Source: Platycnemis pennipes (Eukaryota > Arthropoda > Insecta > Odonata > Platycnemididae). From it: a stretch of DNA of 64,000 nucleotides. The DNA is taken from assembly GCA_933228895.1 (NCBI GenBank), contig OW121846.1, positions 110,253,054 through 110,317,053 of the forward strand. Reading direction: 5' to 3'. Shown here in pieces: positions 33,845 to 45,719 of this stretch (position 1 is the stretch's first letter; every line of letters begins with the position of its first letter). Under the pieces are notes generated by a model, which saw nothing but the letters and a program-made list of their open reading frames with translations, did no database searches and was not told where the DNA came from. The translations under genes were made by a program, and so were the position numbers.

Positions 33845-34015
33845 AGGTGCAAAGGGGTCCACTAATGAGCGTCCCATCCGACGGGCAGAGAAATTAACTC
33901 AAAATTCTTTCCAGACAGCACTCCCTTCACGACCGGTAATATACGACAGAAAAATCTTCCACCGCCGGGATTCTAACTACGGGTGCCGCTGTAGTCCCCA
34001 TACCGACCCGATCCT
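33845..34015 (-). repeat. SINE family 1, degenerate reverse-strand copy
   Basis: CGTCCCATCCGACGGGCAGAG (33871-33891) contains the reverse complement of the family 1 block CCGTCGGATGGGACG. Further along, CACCGCCGGGATTCTAAC (33960-33977) is the altered reverse complement of the B-box region. The spacing fits a family 1 copy with substitutions. Confidence 0.55.
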
Positions 34016-35404
34016 CGAATTGTTGAAAGAATACAGATAGTGGTGGTGCACTTAAAGGGCATTATATACATATTTATACAATTTTTAAGTTAAACGGTAT
34101 CTCAATTATAGCATAGCAACTTATTCACGCATTGTTCAATGCTTAATCTTTATTAAACACTATATTGAATGCCTCAGATTTCATTACTACTCGGGCTCTT
34201 AACTTCCGCTTATTTTTTAGAAGAATCCCGGAATACATAATAGTTTATTCAATGCTAATACTAACCCGATGGATATTTATTAATGCTTAAAAAGTCGTGT
34301 GCAAATGCTTGAAAAAATCATGTTGATACAGATTCGTAAAAACCATGACGCAACGACGTTGCCTTTCATTTGTTTTGATTCCCAGTATTAACAATGGTGT
34401 GGCGCTCAAGTAAAAACATCTATGTTGTGATGTGGGTCATTCTAGGTGAGTGGTAATCTCAACAGAAAAATATGAGGAAACCTCTCGAGCAGGGTGTATA
34501 GCTTTTCACTCTTGGCATATCATCGTGTAAATAAACACGGAATGCAAGTACAAAAATGCTTTGTACGCAGAGGGCTTACAGAGATGGAACCTGTCGTACT
34601 AAAATCGGAACCAGATGTTTGTAAATGCGCACGTGCGGGTTGGTTCATGAGGGCTGGGGTTCCATCTTTTCGAAAATGTGAAAGGATAAAAAAGCAAGGG
34701 TAGTGACGCATGACCCTTAAAATCAGTCTATAGAAACACGTTGGAAGTAGCTTTTTGCAATGTTGCAGAGAAAGCGTTCGAGGGAACAAAGAGGACAAAA
34801 ACAAGAGAGATATTTGGTATGAAAAGGAAAAATGTGATTTAGGAGTTTTAGGAAATGTTGAGAGAAATATGAAGATTATTAGAAGCAAGGGAGTTGAGGG
34901 TGAAATATAGCTATTAGTTAAACGAAAACAATAAGGAAAAGTTGCGGAATTTTAGATTACTTGAAAGAAGAGAGGAATCAGTTCACGCTGAGAAACATAA
35001 CCGTACTTAGCTGCAGTTAATCAAGAAATAAACTTCTTTCATTTACTTCTGCATCCTTCCCAGTCAAAGCGAACCTCGGGATATAACATTGGCTTGAGGT
35101 ACAGCATGCAACACGTCATTACAGATAAAATAAATACAGTTTTTGTACAAACGCCTTCAGAGGTAGTGTTTTGTATATTAATTTATGTTATTGCCAAGAA
35201 GAAAGGACGGTTTTATGGAATAATAGTATTCTTCGCCCACCCTACGAGGGAAAGAGACATTTTAATCAGGAGTAACCATAGAGACGTGTGGATTTAGAAC
35301 GGAATATTTGAGGCCAACGGATGCAGAACAAACTCTTCCTTTCAAAAGAATCCCTCCTGAATGAGCTCAATGGCTGAAGAGAATGTTTTCTTGAGCTGAG
35401 ATGA
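34016..35404. other. Unassigned AT-rich region
   Basis: Short ORFs only; no family or repeat recognised. Confidence 0.35.
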
Positions 35405-35690
35405 CAACGCTCAGAGCTCATACGTTGCTCGCGCGCTCTGACACTTCACGCCGCACCGTGGCACCTCCAGTAGCTTGTGTGAGTGCGTTGCTGCGCAGGG
35501 GGTGGGGAAGTGTTTAGGATCTACAGAATGAGCACCAGACACTGTTTCGAAGGATGGGGGAGGAGAGCGGGGACGGAGGAGGTGTGCCCGCCTCGGCCAC
35601 ACCTCCGCACCCAAGTTCGCCACGGACCGCACTCTTTCCTTCGTGCATCTGGGAGCAGAGAGACCTAAAGCGACGTTATTTTCACCATTA
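35405..35690. other. CpG-rich patch
   Basis: GC and CpG content rise sharply against the AT-rich surroundings. Overlapping ORFs on both strands lack known domains, so the openness probably reflects composition. A host promoter or 5' exon is possible, but nothing in the sequence proves it. Confidence 0.35.
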
Positions 35691-35930
35691 GCCATTGGTG
35701 GATAGTTTGTGGATTTTCTGGAAAACGTATTAAAACTCGGAATGGACTAAACTGCCCGGTCCGGAGAGAAAGATTCCCAAACCGTTGCTGAGCTTCAAGT
35801 TCAAATGTTTGATTAGTTACCAGTACCAAGTCATCGATGTTTGAGGCCGTTTCGCCAGCTAGTTCAGGTGCATAGATCAGTGAAATCAACAGTTAATGTG
35901 AATGGAGGATATGTGGAACTTCGTCAAACT

Positions 35931-35955
35931 ACGGGTATAGGGTACCTATACCCGT
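35931..35955. repeat. Short perfect hairpin
   Basis: ACGGGTATAGG and its exact complement CCTATACCCGT are separated by GTA. No T-run or gene end is next to it, so a terminator role is not supported. Confidence 0.6.
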
Positions 35956-35985
35956 CCTAGAACTCCTAGAGTCCTAGTACTATAC

Positions 35986-36069
35986 GGCAATAGATCAATG
36001 AGTAAAAAGTGTCTTGCCACACATCTTTGTTGTAGTTCAGAGGGTAAAATGTAGATCTATTACTTCAAA
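35986..36069 (+). repeat. 84-bp direct repeat, copy 1 (diverged LINE-like tail)
   Basis: It matches 36822-36905 over 84 bp with three visible differences. Its core CTTGCCACACATCTTTG and end AATGTAGATCTATT resemble the LINE 3' end (TGCCACACACCTTTATGG and TATGTAGATG), so both may be tails of a third, diverged LINE family. Confidence 0.75.
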
Positions 36070-36474
36070 CTCTTTTTAAGGCACTAGACTTTTAGGTCCC
36101 AACATAAGGACGGTGTGCTGCCCTTAAAAAGCCCTCCGCGAGATACCCAAAGGGTTCAGCGTCAACCCTAATCCCCTCTAGGGTGAATATTTGACGGATC
36201 TTCAAAATGGTACGCCAATCCTCAAGTGACTTCACCAACAGTTTCTCAAGAAGCAACGACAAAGAGTGTGTTTCTGACTTCTAGCTAATTGATTTGGGAG
36301 TTCACTCACGGGGGCAGTGAAAGCATTTTCTACATCTTGGATCTGCTGCCTGTATTGATAACATAGAAATGAGTGAGCCCTTAATTCTCACACGACTGTC
36401 AACGAATTAAGACCAATAACATCACCAATCAGGTTTCGGAGAACGTGTGGCATGGTGCCGTCGTAGCCGTCGTC

Positions 36475-36545
36475 GTTCACTCTCACGCCGGTGAAAGACG
36501 TTTAAATCGGGTTCAGCTGTCCCTCCCGCTCTTTTTTTACCAATA
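36475..36545 (+). repeat. Short direct repeat, copy 1
   Basis: TCACGCCGGTGAAAGACG, then AAATCGGGTTCAGCTGTCCC and TCCCGCTCTTTTTTT, recurs at about 37606-37670 with several substitutions. Nature unknown. Confidence 0.65.
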
Positions 36546-36821
36546 AAAAAGGCAACTCGGATTTGTATTGAAATTTTTCAAGTGGCCACTCAGGTGACCT
36601 TATGTTTACCGTGCTCCACGATTCACTGAGGGAGCAAAGTTGATGTTTATTATTTGGTGATTATACATTGATGGGCTTTCTCCGATACCTTTGCCAACAC
36701 GGGCGTGCCTACCTGAGTTGGCCGTGGAGAACTGACCAGCGTCATTATGTGATTCGTCCAACGTACGGGGGTGAAACATCATTTCGCATTATTTTTATCA
36801 TTGTCACCATTTTACGTCTCA

Positions 36822-36905
36822 GGCAATAGATCAATGAGTGAAAAGTGCCTTGCCACACATCTTTGTGGTAGTTCAGAGGGTAAAATGTAGATCTATTACT
36901 TCAAA
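36822..36905 (+). repeat. 84-bp direct repeat, copy 2
   Basis: This is the partner of 35986-36069, with GTGAAAAGTGCC in place of GTAAAAAGTGTC and TGTGGTA in place of TGTTGTA. The flanks differ, so this is a dispersed repeat and not a tandem duplication. Confidence 0.75.
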
Positions 36906-37554
36906 ATGCAGCTTCAATCTTTAACTACCGGATAATTTAAACTGGCTATGAATTGGAACTCGTAACACCCTGCCCGTCAGTTTTCTCAACTAATGGACGT
37001 TTTATTTCGGCGGAATGGAATTCATCGTACGAAACTGATGAATCTCCTGCCATTGAAATAATCACTCGGGTACTGCGGATGGAGATCTATTCATCAGTTT
37101 TAAGGGCCATACGGATCCAGTAAAACGGTTGCCCGCAAAACATAAGCATCCTCCTGAAATCATCAATTTCGCAACCGGACGGCCTACCCAATAACTCTTG
37201 CCCGATGACGTGAAAATGGTTTCTGCTCGTGTAACTTGAGGTAGCGGTAATAGATGTTTTAAACTGATGGAAGAAGCATCGCTCCGCATTACCAAATGTA
37301 ACTTTGCTTTCCAACCTCAAAAGGTTTTTGTTGCAATCTGATTAAAATGTAATATAGCATTACCAAGCACCATGACGGCTGAGCAAATTACATGATCTCC
37401 AACGAGGTTCCATCTGGGCAGAGAATCGACACTCGAATTGCTAGAATTTTCAGCGGGTCAATAAAAATGGATAACCAAAATGGAGTCGGGACCAGAGTTT
37501 TTCTTTAATTGATTAGTATCCGATTTGATTCATTTTCATTAGGATAGGCTTACT

Positions 37555-38165
37555 CGAGAGGAAGCATCCACGAGCTCCCCGGAAGCACGCGAAATCTCAA
37601 TCCCTGCTCTCACGTCGGTGAAAGACGCTTAGATCGGGTTCAGCTGTTCCTCCCACTTTTTTTTTGTTCTTCGGTATCCGCAGAGTAGTGCGCGACGCCC
37701 TCTCGTCAAAGGGTGCGTGGAGGTGACGAGGAAGAGGCAGGAAGAGCGCGAGGCGCGGTGTTTGCATATATGTGCAACATGGCTTCCGCGGGGGACGGAG
37801 CACGGGGAGGGTGTGGGAAGGCGCTGGAGAGCGGCTGCATGGGAATCGATAGACCCCGGCAGCGGGGCGTCCGCGCCACCAACCCTCCGCCCGGGCCACA
37901 CGGCTGGGGGCCGCCCCGAGCACCCACTGCCCCCTCCACGGGCAGCCCGCTCACTCACGTCGACCTTGAGGGATCGTCGCAAGTAATTCCTCCCCCTCGA
38001 CGTCCCCGACGAGAGGGGCAGCCAGAATTTTCGACCTGCCCGCCCCACCCTTCCAATGCTCACGTGCGTTTGTACTCGAGGACCAGAGAGCGTCGCGAAC
38101 AAATATTCCCCCCCGCCTTTTCGTGTCCCCTGCACCCCCAAAAAGGGGAATTTCATGACACCCTA
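37555..38165. other. CpG-rich island
   Basis: This is the strongest GC-rich stretch in the window. It contains the second copy of the short direct repeat (about 37606-37670) and overlapping ORFs on both strands (for example 37629-38156 minus and 37713-38213 plus). Their arginine/proline-rich composition is what GC-rich DNA gives in any frame. A promoter-associated CpG island or first exon of a host gene is possible; no coding domain supports it. Confidence 0.4.
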
Positions 38166-39469
38166 AAAAATTATCAGATCATGATAATTGTTTTTTATCC
38201 ATTCATGGAGTAGGAAAACCATGAAAAATCAGCATTATACACCTATTCGGTATTTATGAAGAAGGTTCTCATAATTTTTGCTGCCTTTTTGGGAATGGCT
38301 AGGAATATATGTTAGATGTACGGAATGCGTTGGGGTAATGTTTTATCTGGCTCTATTCCAACTTTTAAAAATCAGGTAAAATCATTTTTGTGCTTTGGAT
38401 AATACGCACATTCACACCCTGGGTTATGAGCAGCCCAATTGGGGAAGATTGGGGAAGATCAAAGTGGGAAGACAAAGGGTTACGCCGATGTCAACGAGTT
38501 CAACGACCCTGTTGGTGATAATTAAAGATGATGAAGTAAAATCCCAAGGTTCGAATGAAGCATAGAAACTTCATGTCATATTGTCACTGAGTAACCCAGT
38601 ATGGAAGTCCATCAGGTCCAGGAAATGAATCAGCTGATCGAGTTCCAGCGAGGTAAAGGGGACACAGAGGAGGAATTCCCACACCAAATGTTCGCTGATT
38701 TCTACCCTACAAAAAGTTTGAGATGTACTCTAGCGATTGGAAATTAAATACTCATCTTTTATTCGATTCGCATTCAAAACCAAGTCACGAAAAAAAGGCC
38801 AACTGCTACAATGAAGTGTTTGTGTTATTCTTTCAAGAGTTCATCCATCTATTCACAGATCATTCACATCAGTGCCCGAAGAACTTGTGTCCCAGGACAA
38901 GAATTACATGCTCGGATAGCACCGTACAGGGATAGGGACGAAAAGACATGGAAATTATAAATTTAATAATTTAAGAGCTTAGGGAGGTCATAAAGCCTTA
39001 TTTACCCAATCAGTAACGAGCCAAATATATGCTCATAGTTTCTTGGAAAATTAAAATAAATGTGGAATTTATGCTGGCTCTAACATCTAACTACTGACTC
39101 AAAAGGGAATATCTGAGGCATCCCCTTGCTCCAAGGGTGACAGGCTTTATTCCTGAAGAGTATAGGGGTTGAGGCAGGTCACTCAGACCAGCAGAAATGT
39201 GGTTACGCCCCCGGGTATTTTTATCGTGTCAGCTTAAGAGAAGGAAAACCGCATCTTTTGGAGACTGCTATAACAGCGGTGGTAAAGGAATATTTAACAA
39301 TAAATGAATATCGTCAAATACCCAAAAGTTCCTTTTCCACCATTAACATTCGTTTACTCGTTGAATGTACATGGATGTAAGAAAAAATTGCAATCCGTCG
39401 TCTCTCTACAGCAATTAGTTAAGCTTTCCGCTGAGGCCAACGCCCGCCTCACTTAAAACGGTATGGACC
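38166..39469. other. Unassigned spacer
   Basis: No gene or repeat recognised. Confidence 0.35.
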
Positions 39470-41422
39470 GTAAGCAGAGGAGGGGTATTTATAGATGTGA
39501 AGGATGCGTTCGTCAGTAGAAGAGAACTTATTTCAGAGCGCAATGTGAAAAGTATTTGGTGTTCCGTTAAAAGTAAAAGTAGTAACGTAAAACGGATATA
39601 TGTATTTGCATGTTACAGGCCACCGGGTGACCAGAGGAAACAATATTCTAGACTTCTAAGCAAACGAAAAAGTTCTAAATATAGTTACAGACACCGGAAT
39701 TAGAGATCATAAATATTGCATCTAAAATTTATTGTAGGCGTAGAAGGATCTTATAAACTAAGGAGGAGGGCATACTTATTTGGCAGGGCTTATTCCGACG
39801 GCATGGAAGAGGAGTTAAGGGAATCGTTTAATGTATTTAGTGAGCAAAGCAAAGGATTAGATACAAAGGATTCGTGAAGAGAATTTCTTGAGGTCACACT
39901 ACAAGCAGTTGACGAATATATACCAAGTAAATTGAAAAGTGATAATACAAAGCCAAGGTGGTATAAAATGGAGGTTAGGAAATCACTAAAGCGACAAAGG
40001 GTATGTCAAGCTAGAATGAGAATGCAGGACAGGGTCTATCGGTAGACAAAATATATGAGTTAGTTCAAAACTATAAAAAATCGAAAGATTTAGCAAGGAA
40101 ATGATGTCGGCAAGCGTTAAGAGATTTCATGAGCACGATGTTAGGAGAATATTTATATAGCAATCCTAAAGCAATTTGGACAAATTTGACAAAGCTCCAG
40201 GGAAAAAGGTCCACATTACAAACACTTAAAAACGATACGGGAATTAACATCAAGTTATAGAGAAGAACCTAGTAACTACAGACCCATTTCACTCACCTCA
40301 ATCTCTCGTAAGGTATTTGAGCACGTAGTAGTCAGTTCGATCAGGGGACATTTGGAAAGACACGGTTTACTCATAAACAGCCAACATGGTTCCGCATAGG
40401 TAGATCTTGCGAGACCCAATTACCTTTATTCGTACATGATATTTTAGTCCAGTGCGAAAACAGTACTAAAGTTTATGCGATATTCTTAGATTTTAAAAAC
40501 GCATTCGATAAAGTTCCTCATAATAAATTAATCATGAATTCAGAAGGATTTGGTACAAATAAATATGTTGTATTTTGGATAAAAGAATTCTTAAGTGGGC
40601 GAGAGCAGAGGGTTGTTATAGATGGTATCATGTTAGACACTATCAATGTCTCACCGAGAGTTCCCCAGGGTAGCGTAAATGTCCCGCATCTCTTTATTTT
40701 AAACATAAATGATTTGGATACCGTAATTAATAGTAGGCTTAGAATTTTCGCAGACGATGCGGTTGTGTACTATTATATTAAAAGAAGAAGATTAGTAATC
40801 GCTTAGCAAGGATTTTATGCAAATCAAGAGTGGTGCGACAAATGGCAGAACTTAACCTTAAAAAGTGTGTAGCTATTAAATGCTGGTATAGGAATAATTC
40901 GATAGAGCGATCCCATAGCAGTAGTAACATGACAATCGAAAGAATTAAAAGAAGAATTAGGTCGGGAATCATTAACAGATCGTAGGTTAAATTACAGATT
41001 AAATCTATTACATAAATTTCAAACGGATAGCTTTACTAAAGATGTTAGATATATATTAAAAGAACCTAGCGTATTATGTTCCATTCAAACAGATAAATAT
41101 GATTAGATAGATAGATTGTCGTACCGATAGATTCAAAATGTAATTTTTCCCCAGCACTATAAGAGAATACAATAGGTAGCTAGCATAGCTAAGTTATGGG
41201 TAGGTGAAATAATGTTAGAATAGTCTGCAGTGAATGTGGCATGTATTAACAGCAATCCCTTATTTGTATTTAGACATCAACCATCTAGCTGCATGTAACC
41301 CTATTATATAACATGTTTCCATGCAGTAGCCTAGTTGCATGTTAATAGTATATGCTTGGTGATCTTCACCCCCTGCCACACACCATCGCGGTGGCTTGGA
41401 GGTATCGCGTAGATATAGATGA
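39470..41422 (+). mobile_element. LINE family A, long broken copy with APE and RT segments
   Basis: The copy begins in the endonuclease (GGVFIDVKDAFVSRRELI-like at about 39480-39530, then VFACYRPPGDQ at about 39600-39635). It passes through the linker (KPRWYKMEVRKSLKRQR, about 39950-40005), SNYRPISLTSISRKVFEH (about 40270-40325), motif A FLDFKNAFDKV (about 40482-40515), GVPQGSV-like sequence, and the catalytic FADDAVVY (40746-40769). After WCDKWQ (about 40830) it jumps, around 40940, to the last part of the ORF, so several hundred bases are missing. The 3' stem-loop and tail end near 41422. It has several frame breaks but motif A and the FADD box are intact. Confidence 0.85.
40260..40806 (+). 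pseudogene. Reverse transcriptase domain of LINE family A (broken)
   Basis: Fingers and palm of a Jockey/CR1-type RT: YRPISLTSISRKVFEH, QHG and SCETQLPLFVHDIL (about 40380-40445), FLDFKNAFDKVPHNKL (about 40482-40530), SGREQRVVIDG (about 40595-40627), and FADDAVVYY ending in an early stop near 40804. Frame changes occur near 40395 and elsewhere. Both catalytic aspartate motifs are present, unlike the family B copy at 1268-3440, where motif A is altered. Confidence 0.8.
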
Positions 41423-42940
41423 CTCTGGAACCAGTGGCTTGTGGCTTAGTGACAAGTGGTTTATTCCACATGGAATGGAGTAGATCCTTAAAATTTTGCA
41501 ACCACTGCCCCTTATTTTGGCGATTTAACACGGCTTAATTCTCGGACGGATAAAGCTAGAGAAATCGTGTGCAAGTGGAAGGCACAGATAACAATTGTAT
41601 GTTTTCATGCATTTTAAAAAATAGAGTCTATGTCAAAAATAATCACTGATCATCTGAAAAGCATTTTTTAAATTTAATCATCTGAAAAGCATTTTAAGCG
41701 AAAGCCTATTGCTATTGACATATTTAAGGGTTTATTTGCTTTTGTATATTTTAACCAATTATAGATTCTGATTTTTACTAAATTTTGCTTTTAGATAAAT
41801 AAATAGCCTTTAATATATAGATCCATTTAGAATCAGAGGTCGTTCATGGATGGTGACGCGATGGAAAATGCGAGAAAAAATTGGGCTAGTTCAAATAAAT
41901 TATGGGAGCCGATTCAATGAAAACGCTTCGGCGCAATCCAGAGTATGAAAGCACATAGTTCAAATGTTTAGTCAGCACTAGTCACTCGGGCCATACTCCA
42001 ACTGATGCGGAATTAGGAAGCAAAACTGACGTTTTACCCAAAATGAACAGATCGAGAAAGCTATGGAACCGAGGTCCGGACTCAGTAATGGATTTGAGCG
42101 GAAGAGCTACGTCATCGATAGTCTTGTTGCTTGGTAAAAACACACCTTTAACCCTCGGACACACACTGATGCGCGAATTGCACAAATGTTGATCTAATTG
42201 CGGGAGCCAATGTCCAACAGAATTTCGCAACCGAAATTAGACCGAAGAGTGATCGGGGAAATCCATCTGATGAAAGGCTTTAGCTCTCTTCTTCGTCTAC
42301 GTACCCCTCCACATGCCTATATCCTTCCATACTCCCCGCTACATCCAGTGCCGCCGCTAATGCTGCCGCTCAGCTCTCTATTAGCCGCCTTCCGCGTGGG
42401 AAACCCCGATTGCTACCCGTAGCACGAAATCACCAACAAATTCCGAAATCCTCGGCAATCACGAGTCATTTTAATGCTGTGTGCACCCATACATCAAGAT
42501 CGTCTTTTTTCATCCGGCCACAAACCAGTGACCCGAAAATACATTGTTGGGTTTGTGCTCTCTTCTTTGACGGTCCAGAGCAGGATGTTAAAACCAGTGA
42601 CCCCTTCCGGCCCTGGCGCTCGACGGAATCACTCGCCCGTAATCACATCCGTTGGATTAGGGCTCGTTCTGACGCCAGTGCGCAAAATACGGCCTGTGCC
42701 GTCCATATCGCCTCGAAGCCATGTTTCTCGCTTCCGCGATTATTTTACCGATACTATGATGGCCTCGATATGAAACATTAACGGAAAGAATCACAGCGAA
42801 ACGGTTTGAAATATTTAACGAGGTTCGATCAGATAAAAGCAGTCAGTCGTGGTGCGACACGTTAGGGAAGCCCGCACACTTGGATAGGGTGCGTCTCCTA
42901 CCATGGCGAATGATCTACGTTGGAAAACGATATTCAACTG
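41423..42940. other. Unassigned region
   Basis: A 19-bp unit ATCATCTGAAAAGCATTTT occurs twice at about 41650-41700. ORFs at 42410-42781 and 42474-42773 overlap in two frames without a recognisable domain, which argues against either being real. Confidence 0.4.
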
Positions 42941-42942
42941 TA

Positions 42943-43755
42943 TCTATATCTATCTATATCTACGACATACCCTGCAAGCCACCTCGAGGGTGTGTGGCAG
43001 GGGGTGCATCCACACTAGGAACAATGACACAACAAACAAAAATGAACACTACAAAGCAAACACTACACCTTTAAAAGTAATTGGGGAAAAAAGAAGAAAA
43101 AGTACCAAATCCCAATCATGTAGGACACACCCATGAATACCATGCATGCCTTTAAACCAGTAGCAATTTACCTTTAAAGCAATATATGATTAACGTCATT
43201 AATGAAATGTCCCTCCTTAAATTTTCCCAGAAGATTAATCTTATAATTCAACCTGCATTGTGACAGCGATTCCCATCCCAATTCGGCTAACATACCAGAC
43301 ACACTGCTTTCCCTATCGTAACACCCTTTTACATATCTCGCCGCTCTTCTTTGTACTCGATCTAATTCGTAAATTAAGCCTGCTTCATAAGGGTCCCATA
43401 TGCTCGCAGCATATTCTAAGTGTGGTCTAACTATTGAAAAATAGCAACGTTTCTTCACCCTCTCCTCATTTTCCCCTAATATTCTTTTAATAAACCCCAA
43501 CTTTCTATTTGCTTGACTGCATATTTCCCTGAAATGTTTCCCCCATGATAGATCCTGAGTAAGTGTTACACCTAAGTACTTAACTGATTCCACGTTTACT
43601 AATTCCGTTTCTTGAATCATATAGTTTCTTTCTATCGAGTTTTTTCTTTTCCAAAAATTTACTGTCATGCACTTTTTTATGTTCAGTTCTAGTTTCCATT
43701 TATTGCACCACGCCTGAATTGCTACGAGGTATCTCGCCAGCCAAACAATAAACAT
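42943..43755 (-). mobile_element. LINE, third variant, reverse strand, longest open C-terminal ORF
   Basis: On the minus strand an open frame of 193 codons (43755-43174) encodes WCNKWKLELNIKKC, VKYLGVTLTQDLSWGKH, NRKLGFIKRILGEN, VRPHLEYAASIWDPYEAG and DRVQRRAARYVKGCYDR. This is the post-catalytic RT region of a Jockey/CR1-type element and has no internal stop. The 3' UTR follows, then the stem-loop (CCCTGCCACACACCCTCGAG and its partner GGTGGCTTGCAGGG) and a tail of ATAGATATAGATA type. The tail unit and protein differ from families A and B, so it is a separate, better preserved lineage. It is truncated before the catalytic FADD box. Confidence 0.85.
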
Positions 43756-44488
43756 CTCCTTAAACTTTTTCTACCTTTATCTCCCTACTTATATATCTAA
43801 GCTTAAGCTGATTTAGCCATGTTTGATACACTTTAAGCTCGAAGATGCTCGATGGTTTTCACTGTAAAAGAAGAAGATTAAGTTATAACTAAATTCACCT
43901 AATATATTTCAGTTCATCAGCGTACCCTATGGATTTTTCCATTGTAGTTGCAAAGCTGGAAGTGAAAGCCCCAGCAATGGAGTTCATATATTTTTAAGAA
44001 AAAATTCAAAGAAATGAGTTATCGACACCTTTGTTAGGTCCCAGAATCGAACTTAAATTGCATTTTAACTAAGCTCTTAAATGTTTGCGCAAACTGAGGA
44101 TGTATAAGAAAACTACTTTCTTAAATATATTAGGGGCATTAGGTTTTCACTCTACAGTGGAATCCACAAAATGACATATTTTCATCGAATAGCTATGCAT
44201 TGGTTCGGATATAACTAAATAACATGATGTAAGGCAGGTGTCATTGAGTAGTGGAAGGTGAGTCACTGGGTGAGGCATGAAGTGGAATGAGTACACTCAC
44301 ATGCACGTTGAGAAATAGGGGAATCTGGATCAAAATGAGAAGCATGTATGTTCGTAATATCAATGTGTCACCGTTAGTTTTCAAAGGCGAATAGTATATT
44401 TCTGAGGGAAGTCATACAATGAAAACTTTCCAAAGGTATAGTACAAATGATAGATGAACCTATAATATTGAATGTAATCAGTAGTTGA
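43756..44488. other. Unassigned spacer
   Basis: No gene or repeat recognised. Confidence 0.35.
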
Positions 44489-45037
44489 GCGAAGATCGGC
44501 AAGATTTGTAAAGGGACGGTACGATAACCTTATTAGCGTAACCAGTCTATTAAATGAATTAAATGGGGAATCGTTGTCGGATCGAAGGTTGAAATTTAGA
44601 CTTAATCTCTTAAATAAATTCCAAGACCATATTTTCAGTGATGATGTTAAAAATATTTTGCGAACCCCAGCTTACTATGGTAGACTGGACCATAATCACA
44701 AAATTAGAGAAATTGATTGCCGAACTGACAGATTCAAAATGTCCTTTTTTCCTCGTACTATTAGGGATATGAATAACGGTAAATGTATCTAGTACGAGTG
44801 TAGCAATGGATAACATTGGTAGCTGCATGTTGGTATAAGGACTTGAAGCTAACCCAACTAACAGCATATTTTTGCATGTTTGCTTTGCTAATTTTATCTT
44901 TTTTTAATAGTGAAGTTTAAAACAGTGTATGACTACTAATCCTTTTTTATGCATGATATGTAATGCATTTTTGGTGAGAGTTCACCCCCTGCCGTACACC
45001 TTTATGGTTGCTTGCAGGATATTATGTAGATGCAGAT
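44489..45037 (+). mobile_element. LINE family B, 3' end
   Basis: It starts abruptly at RRSARFVKGRYDNLISV, continues in frame through SDRRLKFRLNLLNKFQDH and REIDCRTDRFKMSFFPRTIR (44574-44780) to a stop, and then into the family B 3' UTR. The stem-loop is slightly decayed (CCCTGCCGTACACC) and the tail is TATTATGTAGATGCAGAT near 45020-45037. Of the family B copies it preserves the last 70 codons best. Confidence 0.85.
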
Positions 45038-45719
45038 ATTTCAAATCGGTAACTTCTGGGAGTCGTATAGTTTTTGAAGACATTACTGCACAATGTCAAT
45101 CAATTTGATTCGACTGGAGTAAAAATTATTTTGGTGGTCGAGTGTATCAGAACCTAGTATATGTACATCCCCGCACAGTAATGCTTTTTTTAAATGCATT
45201 CCAAATACGAAGAGGTTGACTCTTATGAGACATATTCATATAAGATAAGGAGAGTAAAAATGTTTGCAGGCACAGATTACAAAAGATTCAGTACTTTATT
45301 CCTAATGGCAAATTTTGGTCCCGATGGGCAAAAAACTTTTTCAGCAACATGATTTATGGTTAGAATAAGATTCATATAATATCATGTGAAACTGTAGTTT
45401 CGCAGATGTTTCTGCAGTCTTAAACTGACCGATAAGGCATTTACTCAAATTATTTGACTATTTGGCTTTAAAATCCGTTAGATATTAGTATCAGAAGACT
45501 TCGTAAGGTAAAAGGGGGAAGGAAAAAACAAAAGTCTCAGAAAAAAAGGCTAAGAAGAGAAGGGGAAATATGAATTGGGGTAAGTGGGAAATACTTAATC
45601 TAAGAGGAATGAAAACTAATAAGACCCATATGATGGCTAGTGTTACGTGGAAAGCATATCAGGAGGCAAGGAGTAGATGATTAATATTGTAAAGGAGTGG
45701 TGAAACATAACGTATATGA
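45038..45719. other. Unassigned spacer
   Basis: No gene or repeat recognised. Confidence 0.35.

Noticed and set aside
35931..35955. Hairpin as a transcription terminator
   Set aside because: No T-run follows, no gene ends here, and the sequence is eukaryotic.
37629..38213. Long ORFs on both strands in the CpG-rich island
   Set aside because: They overlap each other on opposite strands and have the Arg/Pro/Gly composition expected of GC-rich DNA in any frame.
42410..42781. Overlapping plus-strand ORFs of 123 and 99 codons
   Set aside because: Two frames are open over the same bases and neither has a recognisable domain.
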